A stretch of 64,000 nt of DNA from an uncultured bacterium (GTDB taxonomy: Bacteria; Desulfobacterota_D; UBA1144). This document shows, piece by piece, positions 27,878-38,897 of the stretch. Within the stretch, counting starts at the first letter, position 1; each line of letters starts with the position of its first letter. The notes beneath the pieces are model-generated. The model was not told the origin of the DNA, searched no databases, and saw only the letters and a program-made list of their open reading frames with translations. The position numbers and the translations under genes were made by a program. The DNA lies in the NCBI GenBank assembly GCA_913050325.1, contig CAJWZP010000002.1, positions 1 to 64,000 of the forward strand, given 5' to 3'.

Positions 27878-30800
27878 TTAATTATTAATTTTGAAGAATT
27901 TATTTAATGCAACAATCATCATGGGAGTGAGGAATAGAGTAAAAAATGTTGATATCAAGAGACCTGATAAAATAATTACGGCCAAACCTTTATATAGTTC
28001 TGAACCTAAACTAGGAATTAGTGCTAATGGTAGAAGCCCAAAAGAGGTTGTGAAAGTAGTCATAAATATAGGTCTTACTCTTTGTTTTACAGCTAATAAA
28101 ACTGATTTTGTAGGCATAATTCCATTTCTAATATTATTTAATGATTTGTATACAATTAAAATTGAATTATTAACAACAATTCCTAATAGAATTATAAAGC
28201 CCAGCATTGATAGCATATTTAATGGTTCATAAATAAATATATTTAAAATTTTTAAACCATAAATTCCTGCAAGTGATGATAAAGGAACAATGGTCAAAAC
28301 AATTAAAGGATAAATAAAACTTTGAAATAAAGAACTTAGTAAGAAAAAACTAATCAATAATGCGTATATGAAATTTTTAGAAAGTGATGATTTTGCTTCC
28401 TTTAGCTTTCCGATAATACCTTCGATTGAAATAGTAATATTTTTATTGCCAATAAATGATTTAATATTTTCTTGATTGATGAAGGCATTAATTTCTTCAA
28501 CAGCGTTTTCAATATTTGTTTTTTCATCTGGTGAAATTTGTAATTTAATAGTTCTAAGTCTTTCAACATGATTAATCTGTTGAGGAGAATTCATTATTGA
28601 AATTTTTGATATTGAGCTGAGAGGAAAAATTTTATCATCATAATAAATAAACCTAGTATTTAACATGTTTGAAGATAAATCCGAGGGCTTATTGGCTCTT
28701 AGTCTAATATCAATTTCTCTTCCATTGTCATTAAATTTACTTATTTTAGCGCCATCTAAAATAATATTTGTTATCAATCCCAAGTCTTTTGTGGTCATAT
28801 TTACTTCTTGTAGCTTTAATGTCTGAGGTTTGATAATAATTTCTGGATTTGTATTACTAAGACTAGGTCTAGGTCTTATTTGATAATTAGGATATTCGTT
28901 CGTTAGTTTTGAAAATATAATCTGAGATAATTCAACAATACTTTCATAGTCTGAACCTTGAATGTTTATATCAATTGATCTTCTTTCACCTATTGATCTA
29001 CTAAACAAACTAGATTGATTAACAATATTTATAAAGCCAGGAAATCCCGAGGCTGCTGCTTTAAGAGGATTTTTTAATTGTTTAATATTTTTTGGATTTT
29101 TTGCAACTGCACCCATAAAAACGGATTTTGGTCTTGCAACAAAGAAAAAGTTAGAAATTTTGTCTTCTCCATCATAATCTTTTTGCCAGAACTTTTTAAT
29201 TTTCATTTCTGTTTTTTCACCAATATCTTTAATTTTATTTAAATTGTATCCTTGTGGCGGTATTAATATTGAAATAATTAAATTTCTGTTTCCTTCTGGT
29301 AAATATTCAACTTTCGGAAAGAAAATATATAAAATCAATATAGAAAAAATAAATATCATTGAAATATACAAGAAGATTTTCCTTCCTTGATTTAATATAA
29401 ATTCTAATTTTTCTAAAATAAAACTTATAAATTTTTGAGAGATTAAATCGATTTTTTCAAATATTTTATTTAAAAAAATATTATATAACTTTTTATTATT
29501 CGTACTTTTTGGTATTAATACTCTGGATGCAAGTCCTGGAATAAAAGTTATAGATACAAAAAAACTTATAATTACTGATATTGAAATAGATAATGCTATA
29601 TCTTTAAACAGCTGACCAATTTCAGTTGATAAGAAGAATATTGGAACAAATACTGCAACAGTAGTTAGAGTACTCGCTAAAATGGCACCTGAAACCTCTT
29701 TAGCTCCATCAACAGAAGCTTTCTTAATATCAATCTCACCTTCTTCAATCTTAGAAAAAATATTTTCAAGTACAACAAGTGAATTATCAACAACCATGCC
29801 TACAGCAAAACTAATTCCTGCAAGGCTAATTAAATTAATAGTTCTTCCTAACATTTCAAAGATAATGAAGGAGCTGACGATACTCAAAGGAATTGAAATT
29901 CCAATTATGAGCGTTGACCTGATAGATCTTAGAAAAATATATAGAATTAATATTGCAAGAATTGCACCAAAAATTAAATTTTCTTTTACTGCGGATATGG
30001 AGGAGTCGATGTACGTCGTATCAGAGTAAACATTAGTAAGTATTAATCCTTCTTTATTAAGTATTCCATTGTTTAATTCATCTGTAGCTTTTTTCAGTTC
30101 TTTGAAAATCTCAATTGTATTTGCATTATTTTCTTTAATGACATTTAAAGCTATTGCTCTTTCGCCTAAATGTCTAACAATATAATTCTCATCTTCAAAT
30201 CCAAATGAAATTTGTGAAATATCACTAAGCTTTATGTATTTATCATTTTCTTTTTTAACAATTAAATTCTTTAGGTCTTCAATGTTTGTTAATTCACCTG
30301 TAGTTCTAGCAGTATATTTTCTTTTACCTTCATCAATAAATCCTGAACTTATATCGATATTGTTGTTTTTAATAATTTCAACAATATCTAATAAATTAAT
30401 CTTTGATAATGCTAATTTATTACTATTTATATCAATATGAATTTCTTTTGGTCGCCCACCTCTGACACCTGATTCACCAACTCCTTTGATTCTTTCAAAT
30501 CTTGTTTTTATAAAATCCTCAGCAAAGTTTCTATAATTTGAAATTTCATTATCTTTATCTTTTGTTTTTAAAATGAACCAAGCAATAGGGGATGAGTCAG
30601 ATGAAATTGATTTTATAACAGGTTTATCGGCCTCAGGCGGTAAATCTTTAACTCTTGAGAGTATGTTAGAAACTTTTATTAATGAAGTATTGATATCTTG
30701 ACTCTCTTTTAATTCGAGAGTGATATAGGCTCTATTCTCAATTGATACACTCTCCATTAATTTTAGACCTTCTAAACTTTTCAGTTTATCTTCTTGTCTG

Positions 30801-30994
30801 ATTACGATTTCCCTTTCTATTTCTTCAGGGCTTGCCCCTGACCAGGTAGTCTGAACAGTAATTTCAGATTTATTTACGGTTGGAACAAGTTGGACAGGTA
30901 TTTTATTTAATGAAAAAATTCCAAAAAGAAAAGATAATGAAAAAATAGATATAATTGTAATAAATTTACTAACTGAATAATCAATAATCTTCAT
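27878..30994 (-). CDS. RND efflux transporter permease, AcrB family
   Basis: 1038 aa; VTVQTTWSGASPEEIEREI-like N-terminus, GMVVDNSLVVLENI, GIVVNNSILIV; 12-TM pattern. Confidence 0.95.
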   Translation of the reverse strand: MKIIDYSVSKFITIISIFSLSFLFGIFSLNKIPVQLVPTVNKSEITVQTTWSGASPEEIEREIVIRQEDKLKSLEGLKLMESVSIENRAYITLELKESQDINTSLIKVSNILSRVKDLPPEADKPVIKSISSDSSPIAWFILKTKDKDNEISNYRNFAEDFIKTRFERIKGVGESGVRGGRPKEIHIDINSNKLALSKINLLDIVEIIKNNNIDISSGFIDEGKRKYTARTTGELTNIEDLKNLIVKKENDKYIKLSDISQISFGFEDENYIVRHLGERAIALNVIKENNANTIEIFKELKKATDELNNGILNKEGLILTNVYSDTTYIDSSISAVKENLIFGAILAILILYIFLRSIRSTLIIGISIPLSIVSSFIIFEMLGRTINLISLAGISFAVGMVVDNSLVVLENIFSKIEEGEIDIKKASVDGAKEVSGAILASTLTTVAVFVPIFFLSTEIGQLFKDIALSISISVIISFFVSITFIPGLASRVLIPKSTNNKKLYNIFLNKIFEKIDLISQKFISFILEKLEFILNQGRKIFLYISMIFIFSILILYIFFPKVEYLPEGNRNLIISILIPPQGYNLNKIKDIGEKTEMKIKKFWQKDYDGEDKISNFFFVARPKSVFMGAVAKNPKNIKQLKNPLKAAASGFPGFINIVNQSSLFSRSIGERRSIDINIQGSDYESIVELSQIIFSKLTNEYPNYQIRPRPSLSNTNPEIIIKPQTLKLQEVNMTTKDLGLITNIILDGAKISKFNDNGREIDIRLRANKPSDLSSNMLNTRFIYYDDKIFPLSSISKISIMNSPQQINHVERLRTIKLQISPDEKTNIENAVEEINAFINQENIKSFIGNKNITISIEGIIGKLKEAKSSLSKNFIYALLISFFLLSSLFQSFIYPLIVLTIVPLSSLAGIYGLKILNIFIYEPLNMLSMLGFIILLGIVVNNSILIVYKSLNNIRNGIMPTKSVLLAVKQRVRPIFMTTFTTSFGLLPLALIPSLGSELYKGLAVIILSGLLISTFFTLFLTPMMIVALNKFFKINN

Positions 30995-30995
30995 T

Positions 30996-32039
30996 TCATC
31001 TTTCTATTTTAACAACCTTTACATTTTGTTTTGGAATCAAATTTTCATTACCATCAAGTACAATCAAGTCAGATGCACTTATAGGACCATTTGCAATAAA
31101 ATGTTCGCCGTATAAATCTAGAACTTTAATTTCGATGGGTATAGCTCTTTTATTCTTTATAACATAAATAATTTTTTTATCTTTTTTATTAATAACTGCA
31201 TCTTTATTGATTAAAAAAGAATTTTTTGGTGATTTAATTTTGATATTAACAATTAAATCTTCACCTGGAATAATGGAATTGTTTCTTTCAATGTATACCA
31301 TAGCTAAAAATGTACCAAAAGTATTATCTATTTTTTTAACTATACTAGAAATATAAGAATCAATTTTATTTTCAGTGCCATAATTTATTTCTACAGGGTC
31401 ATTAATATTAATTAGTTCGAAATAAATTTCGGGAATATATAGTTCAACCTCAATTTTTTCATTATCCAAAATTTCAAATATTTTATCACCCTCATCTAAA
31501 TATTGACCTTCATTTATAAATTTTTTACTTATTATTCCATTAAAAGATGCTCTTATATTACAATTTTCCAAATTTATCTTATTGAATTTCATTATTTCAA
31601 GCTGTGAATTAAAGTCAGATAATATAGAATTATGCTCATATAGAACTTCTTCGTATTCTTGATTTGAAATAATTTCTTTTTCTAATAAACCATTGTATCT
31701 TTTTAATTTTGAAGATGATTTTTTAAGATTAGATTCCAAAGAAAATAGTTTCTCTTGTGAGCTGTTGAATAATGCTAAATATTTTGAGTTTTCTATTTTT
31801 GCTATTATTTCATCTTTTTCTATTTTGTTACCTTCATATTTTAAAACTCTTAACACTTTACCTTTTATTTCAGAACTTATAATTGCCTCATTAAATGCTT
31901 TAGCTTTAGCTTCAATCGATATTTTTGTGTTTGATAACTTTTTTATTTTAGTAGCAGATACAATTGTTTCAGCAAATAAATTTAGATTAAGCACTATTAA
32001 AAAAAAATTGAAAAATAAAAATAGTATTTTAATGCTCAT
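30996..32039 (-). CDS. RND efflux periplasmic adaptor (HlyD/MFP family)
   Basis: Signal/TM N-terminus, GKVLRVLKYEGNKIEKDEIIAKIE lipoyl-like half, coiled coil, IRASFNGIISKKFINEGQYL. Confidence 0.92.
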   Translation of the reverse strand: MSIKILFLFFNFFLIVLNLNLFAETIVSATKIKKLSNTKISIEAKAKAFNEAIISSEIKGKVLRVLKYEGNKIEKDEIIAKIENSKYLALFNSSQEKLFSLESNLKKSSSKLKRYNGLLEKEIISNQEYEEVLYEHNSILSDFNSQLEIMKFNKINLENCNIRASFNGIISKKFINEGQYLDEGDKIFEILDNEKIEVELYIPEIYFELININDPVEINYGTENKIDSYISSIVKKIDNTFGTFLAMVYIERNNSIIPGEDLIVNIKIKSPKNSFLINKDAVINKKDKKIIYVIKNKRAIPIEIKVLDLYGEHFIANGPISASDLIVLDGNENLIPKQNVKVVKIER

Positions 32040-32086
32040 TTCAGTAGTATATCACTATCTTATTTTTTTTGGTTAATTTGAAATAA

Positions 32087-32542
32087 ATGTTACTCATAAA
32101 TTTAAATAAACTAATTTCTACTTTCTTCTTTTTTGGCTATTTTCCCAAATTACCAGGTACTTTTGGTACATTAGGAGGAGTATTTCTATATATATTGATA
32201 TTTCATTATTTTAAAATATCTAATATTCATTTTTTAATTGTGACAATTATTATAATTTTATTATCTATCTATACTTCAGATAAATCTATAAATTTTTTTC
32301 ATAATTCAGATCCAAAAGAGGTAGTCATTGATGAGGTTGCAGGCTTTTTTGTAACTATGTTATTTGTACCGTTTAGTATAGTTAATATAATAATAGGTTT
32401 TTTACTATTTAGACTATTTGATGTTTCTAAATTGTTTTTTGTTAAGAAATTAGAACGCTTGCCTGGAGGTATTGGAATTACAATGGATGATGTAGGTGCA
32501 GGAATAATCTCCAACGTTTTATTACAAATAATGATTTATTAG
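32087..32542 (+). CDS. pgpA: Phosphatidylglycerophosphatase A
   Basis: FFGYFPKLPGTFGTLGGV; DPKEVVIDEVAGFF; RLFDVSK; GGIGITMDDVGAGI. Confidence 0.95.
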   Translation: MLLINLNKLISTFFFFGYFPKLPGTFGTLGGVFLYILIFHYFKISNIHFLIVTIIIILLSIYTSDKSINFFHNSDPKEVVIDEVAGFFVTMLFVPFSIVNIIIGFLLFRLFDVSKLFFVKKLERLPGGIGITMDDVGAGIISNVLLQIMIY

Positions 32543-32555
32543 TTATTTTAAATTC

Positions 32556-32807
32556 ATGAAACTAGAAAAACCTGATATCTCTAGAATAATTGAAATGTGT
32601 TGGGAAGATAGGACACCATTCGAAGCAATTATGGAACTGTATTCTCTTTCTGAAAAAGAAATAATAAGTATTATGAAAACTAACTTAAAGAATAAATCTT
32701 ATATAATTTGGAGAGAAAGAGTTCAAGGCAGAAAAACTAAATTCAGGAAAAAAAATAATTTAAATTATTTACGTCATCAATCTTATGATCATAACAAATA
32801 TAGATAA
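32556..32807 (+). CDS. TIGR03643-type small conserved protein
   Basis: ISRIIEMCWEDRTPFEAIMELYSLSEKEIISIMKTNLK..SYIIWRERVQGRKTK. Confidence 0.85.
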   Translation: MKLEKPDISRIIEMCWEDRTPFEAIMELYSLSEKEIISIMKTNLKNKSYIIWRERVQGRKTKFRKKNNLNYLRHQSYDHNKYR

Positions 32808-32868
32808 TAATTATGGACAACAAATGTCCAAATCTTGACTAAAAATTTTTATAAATTAACATTGCTAG

Positions 32869-33654
32869 GTGGATATTATTCTATTAGGTTTTATTGCGAG
32901 TGGATTAGCTGGATTAGCAACAGCAGCAGGAGCAATTCCAGTATTTTTTGTAAATAAACTAAGTGAAAAATTTGAAGATGGATCTCTTGGTTTTGCAGCC
33001 GGTGTAATGTTAGCGGCTAGTTTTTTTTCGTTAATAATTCCTGGTTTTAACTTTGCGGTTGAAATGTATGATAGTGAAATTTTTTCCTTAGGAATTGTTA
33101 TTATTGGACTTCTGACTGGAGCTGGAATTATTTGGATTGTAGAGGACAAAGCACCTCATGAGCACTTTGTTTTAGGTCAAACACACGGTGTAGATGAAAA
33201 ATTAAAAGCTAAAATTTCTAAAGTTTGGCTTTTTATTATAGCTATCACTCTTCATAATATGCCAGAAGGTCTAGCCGTTGGCGTTGGCTTTGGTGGAGGT
33301 GATATCGATAATGGTATATCTCTTGCCACAGGAATAGGTTTACAAAATATTCCTGAAGGTTTAGCAGTTGCCTTTTCTTTAAAAGCTATTGGATATAGCA
33401 ATAAAAAAGCTTTTTTAATATCTGCAGCAACAGGATTATTTGAACCTATAATGGGTTTACTCGGTGTTAGTATCGTAACTATTTTTCAACATTTTCTCCC
33501 AGTTGCTTTAGGTTTTGCTGCTGGAGCTATGCTTTTTGTTATTAGCCATGAAATTATTCCAGAATCACACAGTAGGGGGAATGAGAATACAGCTACTGTA
33601 GGATTTATTATTGGTTTAACTGTAATGATGAGCTTAGACATTTTGTTAGGATAA
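32869..33654 (+). CDS. ZIP family metal transporter
   Basis: HNMPEGLAVGVGFGGG, LQNIPEGLAVAFSL, GLFEPIMGLLG, ISHEIIPESH. Confidence 0.95.
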   Translation: MDIILLGFIASGLAGLATAAGAIPVFFVNKLSEKFEDGSLGFAAGVMLAASFFSLIIPGFNFAVEMYDSEIFSLGIVIIGLLTGAGIIWIVEDKAPHEHFVLGQTHGVDEKLKAKISKVWLFIIAITLHNMPEGLAVGVGFGGGDIDNGISLATGIGLQNIPEGLAVAFSLKAIGYSNKKAFLISAATGLFEPIMGLLGVSIVTIFQHFLPVALGFAAGAMLFVISHEIIPESHSRGNENTATVGFIIGLTVMMSLDILLG

Positions 33655-33656
33655 AG

Positions 33657-34595
33657 TTAATAAGTTCTACTGAGTAAATAATTTAAAAAATTCTTAAAGA
33701 AAGGATTTCTTTTTCCAAAAAAATTATTTTTATTAGTACATTCTATTATTAGATTATTACAAATTTCTATTGCTTTTTTTTGAGAAATCTTACTCATTAA
33801 ATGATTTTTAATAATATCTTTGTTTGTTTTTTTACCAACTTTTTTAGAGGTACTATTTGCATCCAATAAATCATCAGTAATTTGAAAAATTAAACCTAAG
33901 TTTTTTGAATATAATCTTGCTGATTCAATATCATTATTCTTTTTATTTGCCAAAACAAAAGGCGATACTATGCAAAATTCAAATAGCTTTGATGTCTTTA
34001 ATTCATATATTTCTAGTATTTTTTTTCTCTGAAAATTGTTATTAGGTATTTCTAAATCTAATGATTGCCCTTTCGCAAGACCTTTAATCCCAGCTATATC
34101 ACATAATAATTTTATTATTTTAATTTGTTTTTTAATATCTTTTTTAAAATTGGTTTTAGATAGAATTTCAATTGCTAAAGTAAAGATAGAATTACCGGCA
34201 AGTATTGCAACTGCTTCGTTAAATTTTTTATGCGTTGTTGGTTTTCCTCTTCTAATATCATCATTATCCATAACAGGAAGGTCATCGTGAACCAAAGAAT
34301 AGGTATGTACAAGCTCTGCGGCAATTGATATTGCAATTTGATGAGATTTTTTAATCTTTAATAATTTACAAATTTTATTTACTAAATATGGCCTTATTCT
34401 TTTTCCTCCATTTGTTACAGAATATTTAATAGCCTGATCTAAATTATCACTGTTTAGATTATTTTTTAAAAAATTTAGTACTTCCAAATCAAATTTCTTT
34501 TTATTAAGGTCTATTTCTTTAATTAAATTCATTATTAAGTAACATATCACCATAAAATATTTTTTAAATTGATTTTTTTTGTTAGAATAAAGCAT
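33657..34595 (-). CDS. ispA: Polyprenyl (farnesyl) diphosphate synthase
   Basis: GGKRIRPYL, LVHDDLPVMDNDDIRRGKPTTHKKF, QITDDLLD; likely start is the internal MNLIKEIDL. Confidence 0.92.
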   Translation of the reverse strand: MLYSNKKNQFKKYFMVICYLIMNLIKEIDLNKKKFDLEVLNFLKNNLNSDNLDQAIKYSVTNGGKRIRPYLVNKICKLLKIKKSHQIAISIAAELVHTYSLVHDDLPVMDNDDIRRGKPTTHKKFNEAVAILAGNSIFTLAIEILSKTNFKKDIKKQIKIIKLLCDIAGIKGLAKGQSLDLEIPNNNFQRKKILEIYELKTSKLFEFCIVSPFVLANKKNNDIESARLYSKNLGLIFQITDDLLDANSTSKKVGKKTNKDIIKNHLMSKISQKKAIEICNNLIIECTNKNNFFGKRNPFFKNFLNYLLSRTY

Positions 34596-35259
34596 GTCAA
34601 ATATTGATGAACTTTTATCAAAAGCCGCAAAACTCCTTCAGGAAGGAAGAATATGGGAATCTTGTAAAGTTTATGATGAAGTTCTTTCTATCGATTCTAA
34701 GTGTGAAGCCGCCCTCCTTAACAAAGCAATAATATCTTTTCGAGACAATAAATATTCTGAAGCACTAGATTTATTATCGAATATTTCAAGTGTTGAAAAA
34801 ATAATTGATACAAAATTAATTGAGGCCAGCTGCTTTTATGAGCTAGGAGATTTATCAAAATCTGAGTCTTGTTATAATGTATTGTCTAGCAGAGTTGATG
34901 GAAATAATGATTTAATTTTTAGAGTTGGATTATCAGCTATGCAGCATGGTTTTTTTTTAAATGCAGCAAAAATTCTTGGTAAGATTGATAAAAAAAAGTC
35001 TTATTCATTTGAAAAAGAATATTATATGGCTCTTTCATATAAAGGTATAGGAGATTTGACTAATGCAATTAAGTGCTTTGGAAATGCAATCAGAGAAAAA
35101 AGTGACTCTTTTCAACTGTATCCAATAATTGCATCAGCGTGTTTTCAGAACAATATGATTGAAGAGGGTGATAAATTAATGAATATTTTAAAAGAGAAAA
35201 ATAATGCTTTCTTTCAGCATGTTGCAGGGATTGTGGCAAGTTATAGAAATAAAAATTAA
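34594..35259 (+). CDS. Tetratricopeptide repeat protein
   Basis: Successive helical TPR-like units (LLNKAIISFRDNKYSEALDLL, YYMALSYKGIGDLTNAIKCFGNAI). Confidence 0.8.
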   Translation: MSNIDELLSKAAKLLQEGRIWESCKVYDEVLSIDSKCEAALLNKAIISFRDNKYSEALDLLSNISSVEKIIDTKLIEASCFYELGDLSKSESCYNVLSSRVDGNNDLIFRVGLSAMQHGFFLNAAKILGKIDKKKSYSFEKEYYMALSYKGIGDLTNAIKCFGNAIREKSDSFQLYPIIASACFQNNMIEEGDKLMNILKEKNNAFFQHVAGIVASYRNKN

Positions 35260-35260
35260 A

Positions 35261-36421
35261 TTATTCATCATTTAAGAGATTGCTACCAAAAACAATTTTT
35301 ACAATTCCCAGAATAGCTAATCCTACAAATAGTGGCGCATTAAAACCAAAAGATTGAAAGAAAATACCCGCAAAAGGTTGACCACTGAATCTGGCAATAC
35401 TCATAGCTGACTGATTTATACTTAGAGCTGATCCTGTACTGGATTTTGAAATTTTTTTACTTATAAGACTATATATTGTAGGATTAAAAATTCCTATTCC
35501 TAATGTTAGAAAAAATATAGCAAACCCAAGAAAGTAGTAATTTCTAGTAATACTTAGAATTAAAACACCTATAAATATAGAAACTATTCCAATAAAAATG
35601 GTTTTTTTCTCCTTAAATTTAGATGCGATAATATTTATAGAAAAGGATTGGTGAAGGGCTAATAAAATTCCAACGAAGCACATTAAAAATCCTATTTGTT
35701 TAGGCCCCCAATTGAAAACTTCCTTACTCCAAAGCGCAAATACACCATTTAAACCTGAAAAAACAAAATTTACTAAAAAATATAAATAAAAAAGATAAGA
35801 AATATTTTTATTTGTTATGATTGAAAATATCTCGGATAAGAATTTTTTGCTTTTTTCTTTTGCTTTTTCAACAGGTTTACTTGGTTTTAGAAAAATAAAT
35901 AATATAAAAAAATTAATAAAATTTATTGTGGCGGCAAATATATTAGCTCTAAAATAATCAGGATTAGAAGGATTTGATCCTGCCAATAATCCACCAACAA
36001 TTGGTCCAATAACAAATCCTAAACTAAATGCTGCATTATAGTAGCCTATATACTTAGTCCTATCTTTTTCATTTGTTATATCTGATATATAGGCTGAGCC
36101 GACAGAGATATTACAAGAGAATAGTCCTGCTATTATCCTAGATATTAAAACTAAATTTAAAGTTGTCGCTATTGCCATTATTGAGTGAGATATGAAATCT
36201 GCTACACATGATGTTAATAACATAGGTTTCCGACCAAGTTTATCAGATAATCTTCCAATATATGGTGAAGCAAAAAATTGTATGAAAGAGAATGTAGACA
36301 TGTACAAAGTGACAATAAATGGACCGGCACCTAAAAACATAACATGAAAAGGGAGCACAGCTATTATTACAGAGCTAAAAGCTATTACATCTATAAATAC
36401 ATAAATAATTAAAGGAAGCAC
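35261..36421 (-). CDS. MFS transporter (TetA-like)
   Basis: 12 TM pattern; SPYIGRLSDKLGRKPMLL; GLFSCNISVGSAYISDIT; GFVIGPIVGGLLAG. Confidence 0.9.
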   Translation of the reverse strand: MLPLIIYVFIDVIAFSSVIIAVLPFHVMFLGAGPFIVTLYMSTFSFIQFFASPYIGRLSDKLGRKPMLLTSCVADFISHSIMAIATTLNLVLISRIIAGLFSCNISVGSAYISDITNEKDRTKYIGYYNAAFSLGFVIGPIVGGLLAGSNPSNPDYFRANIFAATINFINFFILFIFLKPSKPVEKAKEKSKKFLSEIFSIITNKNISYLFYLYFLVNFVFSGLNGVFALWSKEVFNWGPKQIGFLMCFVGILLALHQSFSINIIASKFKEKKTIFIGIVSIFIGVLILSITRNYYFLGFAIFFLTLGIGIFNPTIYSLISKKISKSSTGSALSINQSAMSIARFSGQPFAGIFFQSFGFNAPLFVGLAILGIVKIVFGSNLLNDE

Positions 36422-36457
36422 AAATTTAAAATAAACAAATTTTGATTTAAATCAATT

Positions 36458-37216
36458 TTATTTTGCGCAAAAGCCACCATCAATCATTAAAGTATGGCCC
36501 GTCACATAACTAGACTTATCAGAAAACAGCCATATTACCGCATCACTAATTTCCTTAGGCTCTCCAATTCGTTGCATAGGGACCATTCCACCGAACTGCT
36601 CTGGATGACCATCAGTGGGAACTTCTAGCATCGGGGTTCTAATAGGACCAGGACCAACTGCATTTACTCTAATGAAGGATTCTCCTAATTCAGCAGCCGC
36701 ACCTTTTGTTAAACCAGAAACTGCATGCTTGGTAGCACTATATACAGTAAGACCTGGATAAGCAGCATGAGATAAGATTGAGCTATTATTTACAATACTA
36801 CATGGGTTGCTGGCTGTAGCATATTTTTGCATTTCTTGAATTTGATAATGAAGACAATAAATCACACCTTTTATATTCACATCAACAATATATGAAGAAT
36901 CTGAAGGTTTTTGTTGGGAAATAGGTTCAACATCTCCAAGTAAGCCAGAATTATTAAAAGCATAATTAAATTGACCATATTCATCTAAAGTGAATTTAAT
37001 TAGATTTTTAACTTCGTTTTCTATTGAAACATCCGTCTTAATAAATTTTGCATCTCCGCCATTAGATTTAATAATTTCCACTACCTCTTCGCCTAACTTT
37101 ACATTTCTATTCCCTATGACAACTTTCATACCTAGTTTGCCTAATTCAATTGAAGTTTCTCTTCCTATACCAGTACTTGCACCTGTTACAATTACAACTT
37201 TGTCTTTTAAACTCAT
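36458..37216 (-). CDS. SDR family oxidoreductase
   Basis: VTGASTGIGRETS, NNSGLLGD, YSATKHAVSGLTKGAAAELG; upstream Shine-Dalgarno AAGGAG. Confidence 0.93.
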   Translation of the reverse strand: MSLKDKVVIVTGASTGIGRETSIELGKLGMKVVIGNRNVKLGEEVVEIIKSNGGDAKFIKTDVSIENEVKNLIKFTLDEYGQFNYAFNNSGLLGDVEPISQQKPSDSSYIVDVNIKGVIYCLHYQIQEMQKYATASNPCSIVNNSSILSHAAYPGLTVYSATKHAVSGLTKGAAAELGESFIRVNAVGPGPIRTPMLEVPTDGHPEQFGGMVPMQRIGEPKEISDAVIWLFSDKSSYVTGHTLMIDGGFCAK

Positions 37217-37260
37217 ATTAATTCTCCTTAAATTAGTTATACAATTTTAACATAAATAAC

Positions 37261-38106
37261 TTATATATTTCTTCCCATAAAGCGTTTGAAATTTTTTTGT
37301 GAAATATTTATTTTTGTTTTACTATAAATTGCTTTTTCAATTTTTAGTTTTGCATCTTTAATTTTTTCAATAGATTTAGATTGTTTATTGTTCTGAATTA
37401 TTTTTATTAAATATTGATATACAGTCCAAACTATACTTGAAGGACTAATTAATTTTTTTTCAATATAAATTCTTTCTTCTAAAGTATAATTTTTATTTTC
37501 TGGATTTATTTTTTGAAATGTATCATTAATGTCAATTGGTTCATCAAAATAAATTGATGGTTTTATTTCAATTGCATCAATAAGATAATCAAATATATTT
37601 GTTTTCAAATATAATTCAATCTTAGAAATTGATGAGTGGATGAGTGGAAGATCATAACCGTAAATTGAATCATAATTTATATTAATTCTGTCCAATATTT
37701 CTGGAAATAATTGATAATCAAAATTTAATTCATCTAATATTAATTTGTTTGCACCAGGAAACTCATATTTTTTTATTTCGTTTAATTTAATCCATCTATA
37801 CTCACTGTGAACAGTAAGCTTAAGACTAGGGATTTTTTCAATAAAAGAAACAAAAGAGGTTAAAATAATATTTATATCTTCATACTCATAATTAATTTTT
37901 TTATAAAGTCTAATATTTTTAATTCTAATATTTAGCTCTTCATATAATTCTCTTTTGGCACAATTTTCATCATTTTCATTCTCTTCTTTTTTACCTCCAG
38001 GAAACTCCCAAAGATTATCCCTAGGACCCATTGAATTTCTTTTCAGAATCAGTATTTTTTTATCGTTCATAATAATAATGCATGAAACATGGATATTTTT
38101 CTTCAT
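37261..38106 (-). CDS. NUDIX hydrolase (MutT-like) with ~150-aa C-terminal extension
   Basis: GGKKEENENDENCAKRELYEELNI Nudix box; extension lacks a recognised motif. Confidence 0.85.
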   Translation of the reverse strand: MKKNIHVSCIIIMNDKKILILKRNSMGPRDNLWEFPGGKKEENENDENCAKRELYEELNIRIKNIRLYKKINYEYEDINIILTSFVSFIEKIPSLKLTVHSEYRWIKLNEIKKYEFPGANKLILDELNFDYQLFPEILDRININYDSIYGYDLPLIHSSISKIELYLKTNIFDYLIDAIEIKPSIYFDEPIDINDTFQKINPENKNYTLEERIYIEKKLISPSSIVWTVYQYLIKIIQNNKQSKSIEKIKDAKLKIEKAIYSKTKINISQKNFKRFMGRNI

Positions 38107-38156
38107 ATGATTTTACTCTAACCAAAAAACTCTATTATGTATAATTATGTACTATT

Positions 38157-38897
38157 ATGAAAATTCGTCTCGATACCCATTTAGTAAATAATAATTTTTT
38201 CGATTCAAGATCTAAAGCACAGATTCATATTTTATCTGGAGAGGTTTTTGTAAATGGTATTAAAGAATTAAAACCTTCAAAAGAAATTAATGACAATTCA
38301 AAAATAACTATAAAATTATTATCCGAAAATTATGTAAGTAGAGGGGGAAATAAGCTAGAAAAAGCAATAAATTATTTCAACTTAGATTTAAACTTAAAAA
38401 TATGTCTTGATATAGGAGCATCAACTGGCGGTTTTACAGAATGTCTTTTAAAAAATGGAGCTAAGAAGGTTTATTGTGTTGATGTTGGATATGGTCAACT
38501 TGATTATAAGCTTAGAAATAAAAAAAATGTTATAAATATGGAAAAAAAGAATGCAAGATTTTTAAAGAGAAATGAAATTAATGATAATATCGACTTAATT
38601 GTTATGGATGTATCTTTTATCTCAATCACAAAATTTAATTTATTTTTTGATGAATTTATTAATGAAGCAACAGAATTGATTGTTTTAATAAAGCCTCAAT
38701 TCGAATTAGAAAAAAGTAAAATAGGTAAAAATGGGGTAGTCAAAATCGATAAATATAGGGATGAAGCATCAGATAATGTTATAAAGTTTTTAGATAAATA
38801 TTTTGTTTCTATTTCTGAGGTTATTAATTCACCAATTAAAGGTGCAAAGGGGAATCAAGAGAGCCTTATTTTTTGTTCCAATCGTTTAAAAACTTAG
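38157..38897 (+). CDS. tlyA: TlyA family rRNA methyltransferase/hemolysin
   Basis: [30 protein letters not shown]4 domain; [29 protein letters not shown]. Confidence 0.95.
   Translation: MKIRLDTHLVNNNFFDSRSKAQIHILSGEVFVNGIKELKPSKEINDNSKITIKLLSENYVSRGGNKLEKAINYFNLDLNLKICLDIGASTGGFTECLLKNGAKKVYCVDVGYGQLDYKLRNKKNVINMEKKNARFLKRNEINDNIDLIVMDVSFISITKFNLFFDEFINEATELIVLIKPQFELEKSKIGKNGVVKIDKYRDEASDNVIKFLDKYFVSISEVINSPIKGAKGNQESLIFCSNRLKT

Noticed and set aside
29682-30029. Antisense ORFs within the RND permease (also 27891..28232 and 30234..30440)
   Set aside because: Opposite strand of a strongly supported 1038-aa protein; low-complexity translations.
31693-32076. 127-aa ORF antisense to the RND adaptor
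   Set aside because: Overlaps a confident CDS; hydrophobic composition is expected from antisense of AT-rich coding DNA.
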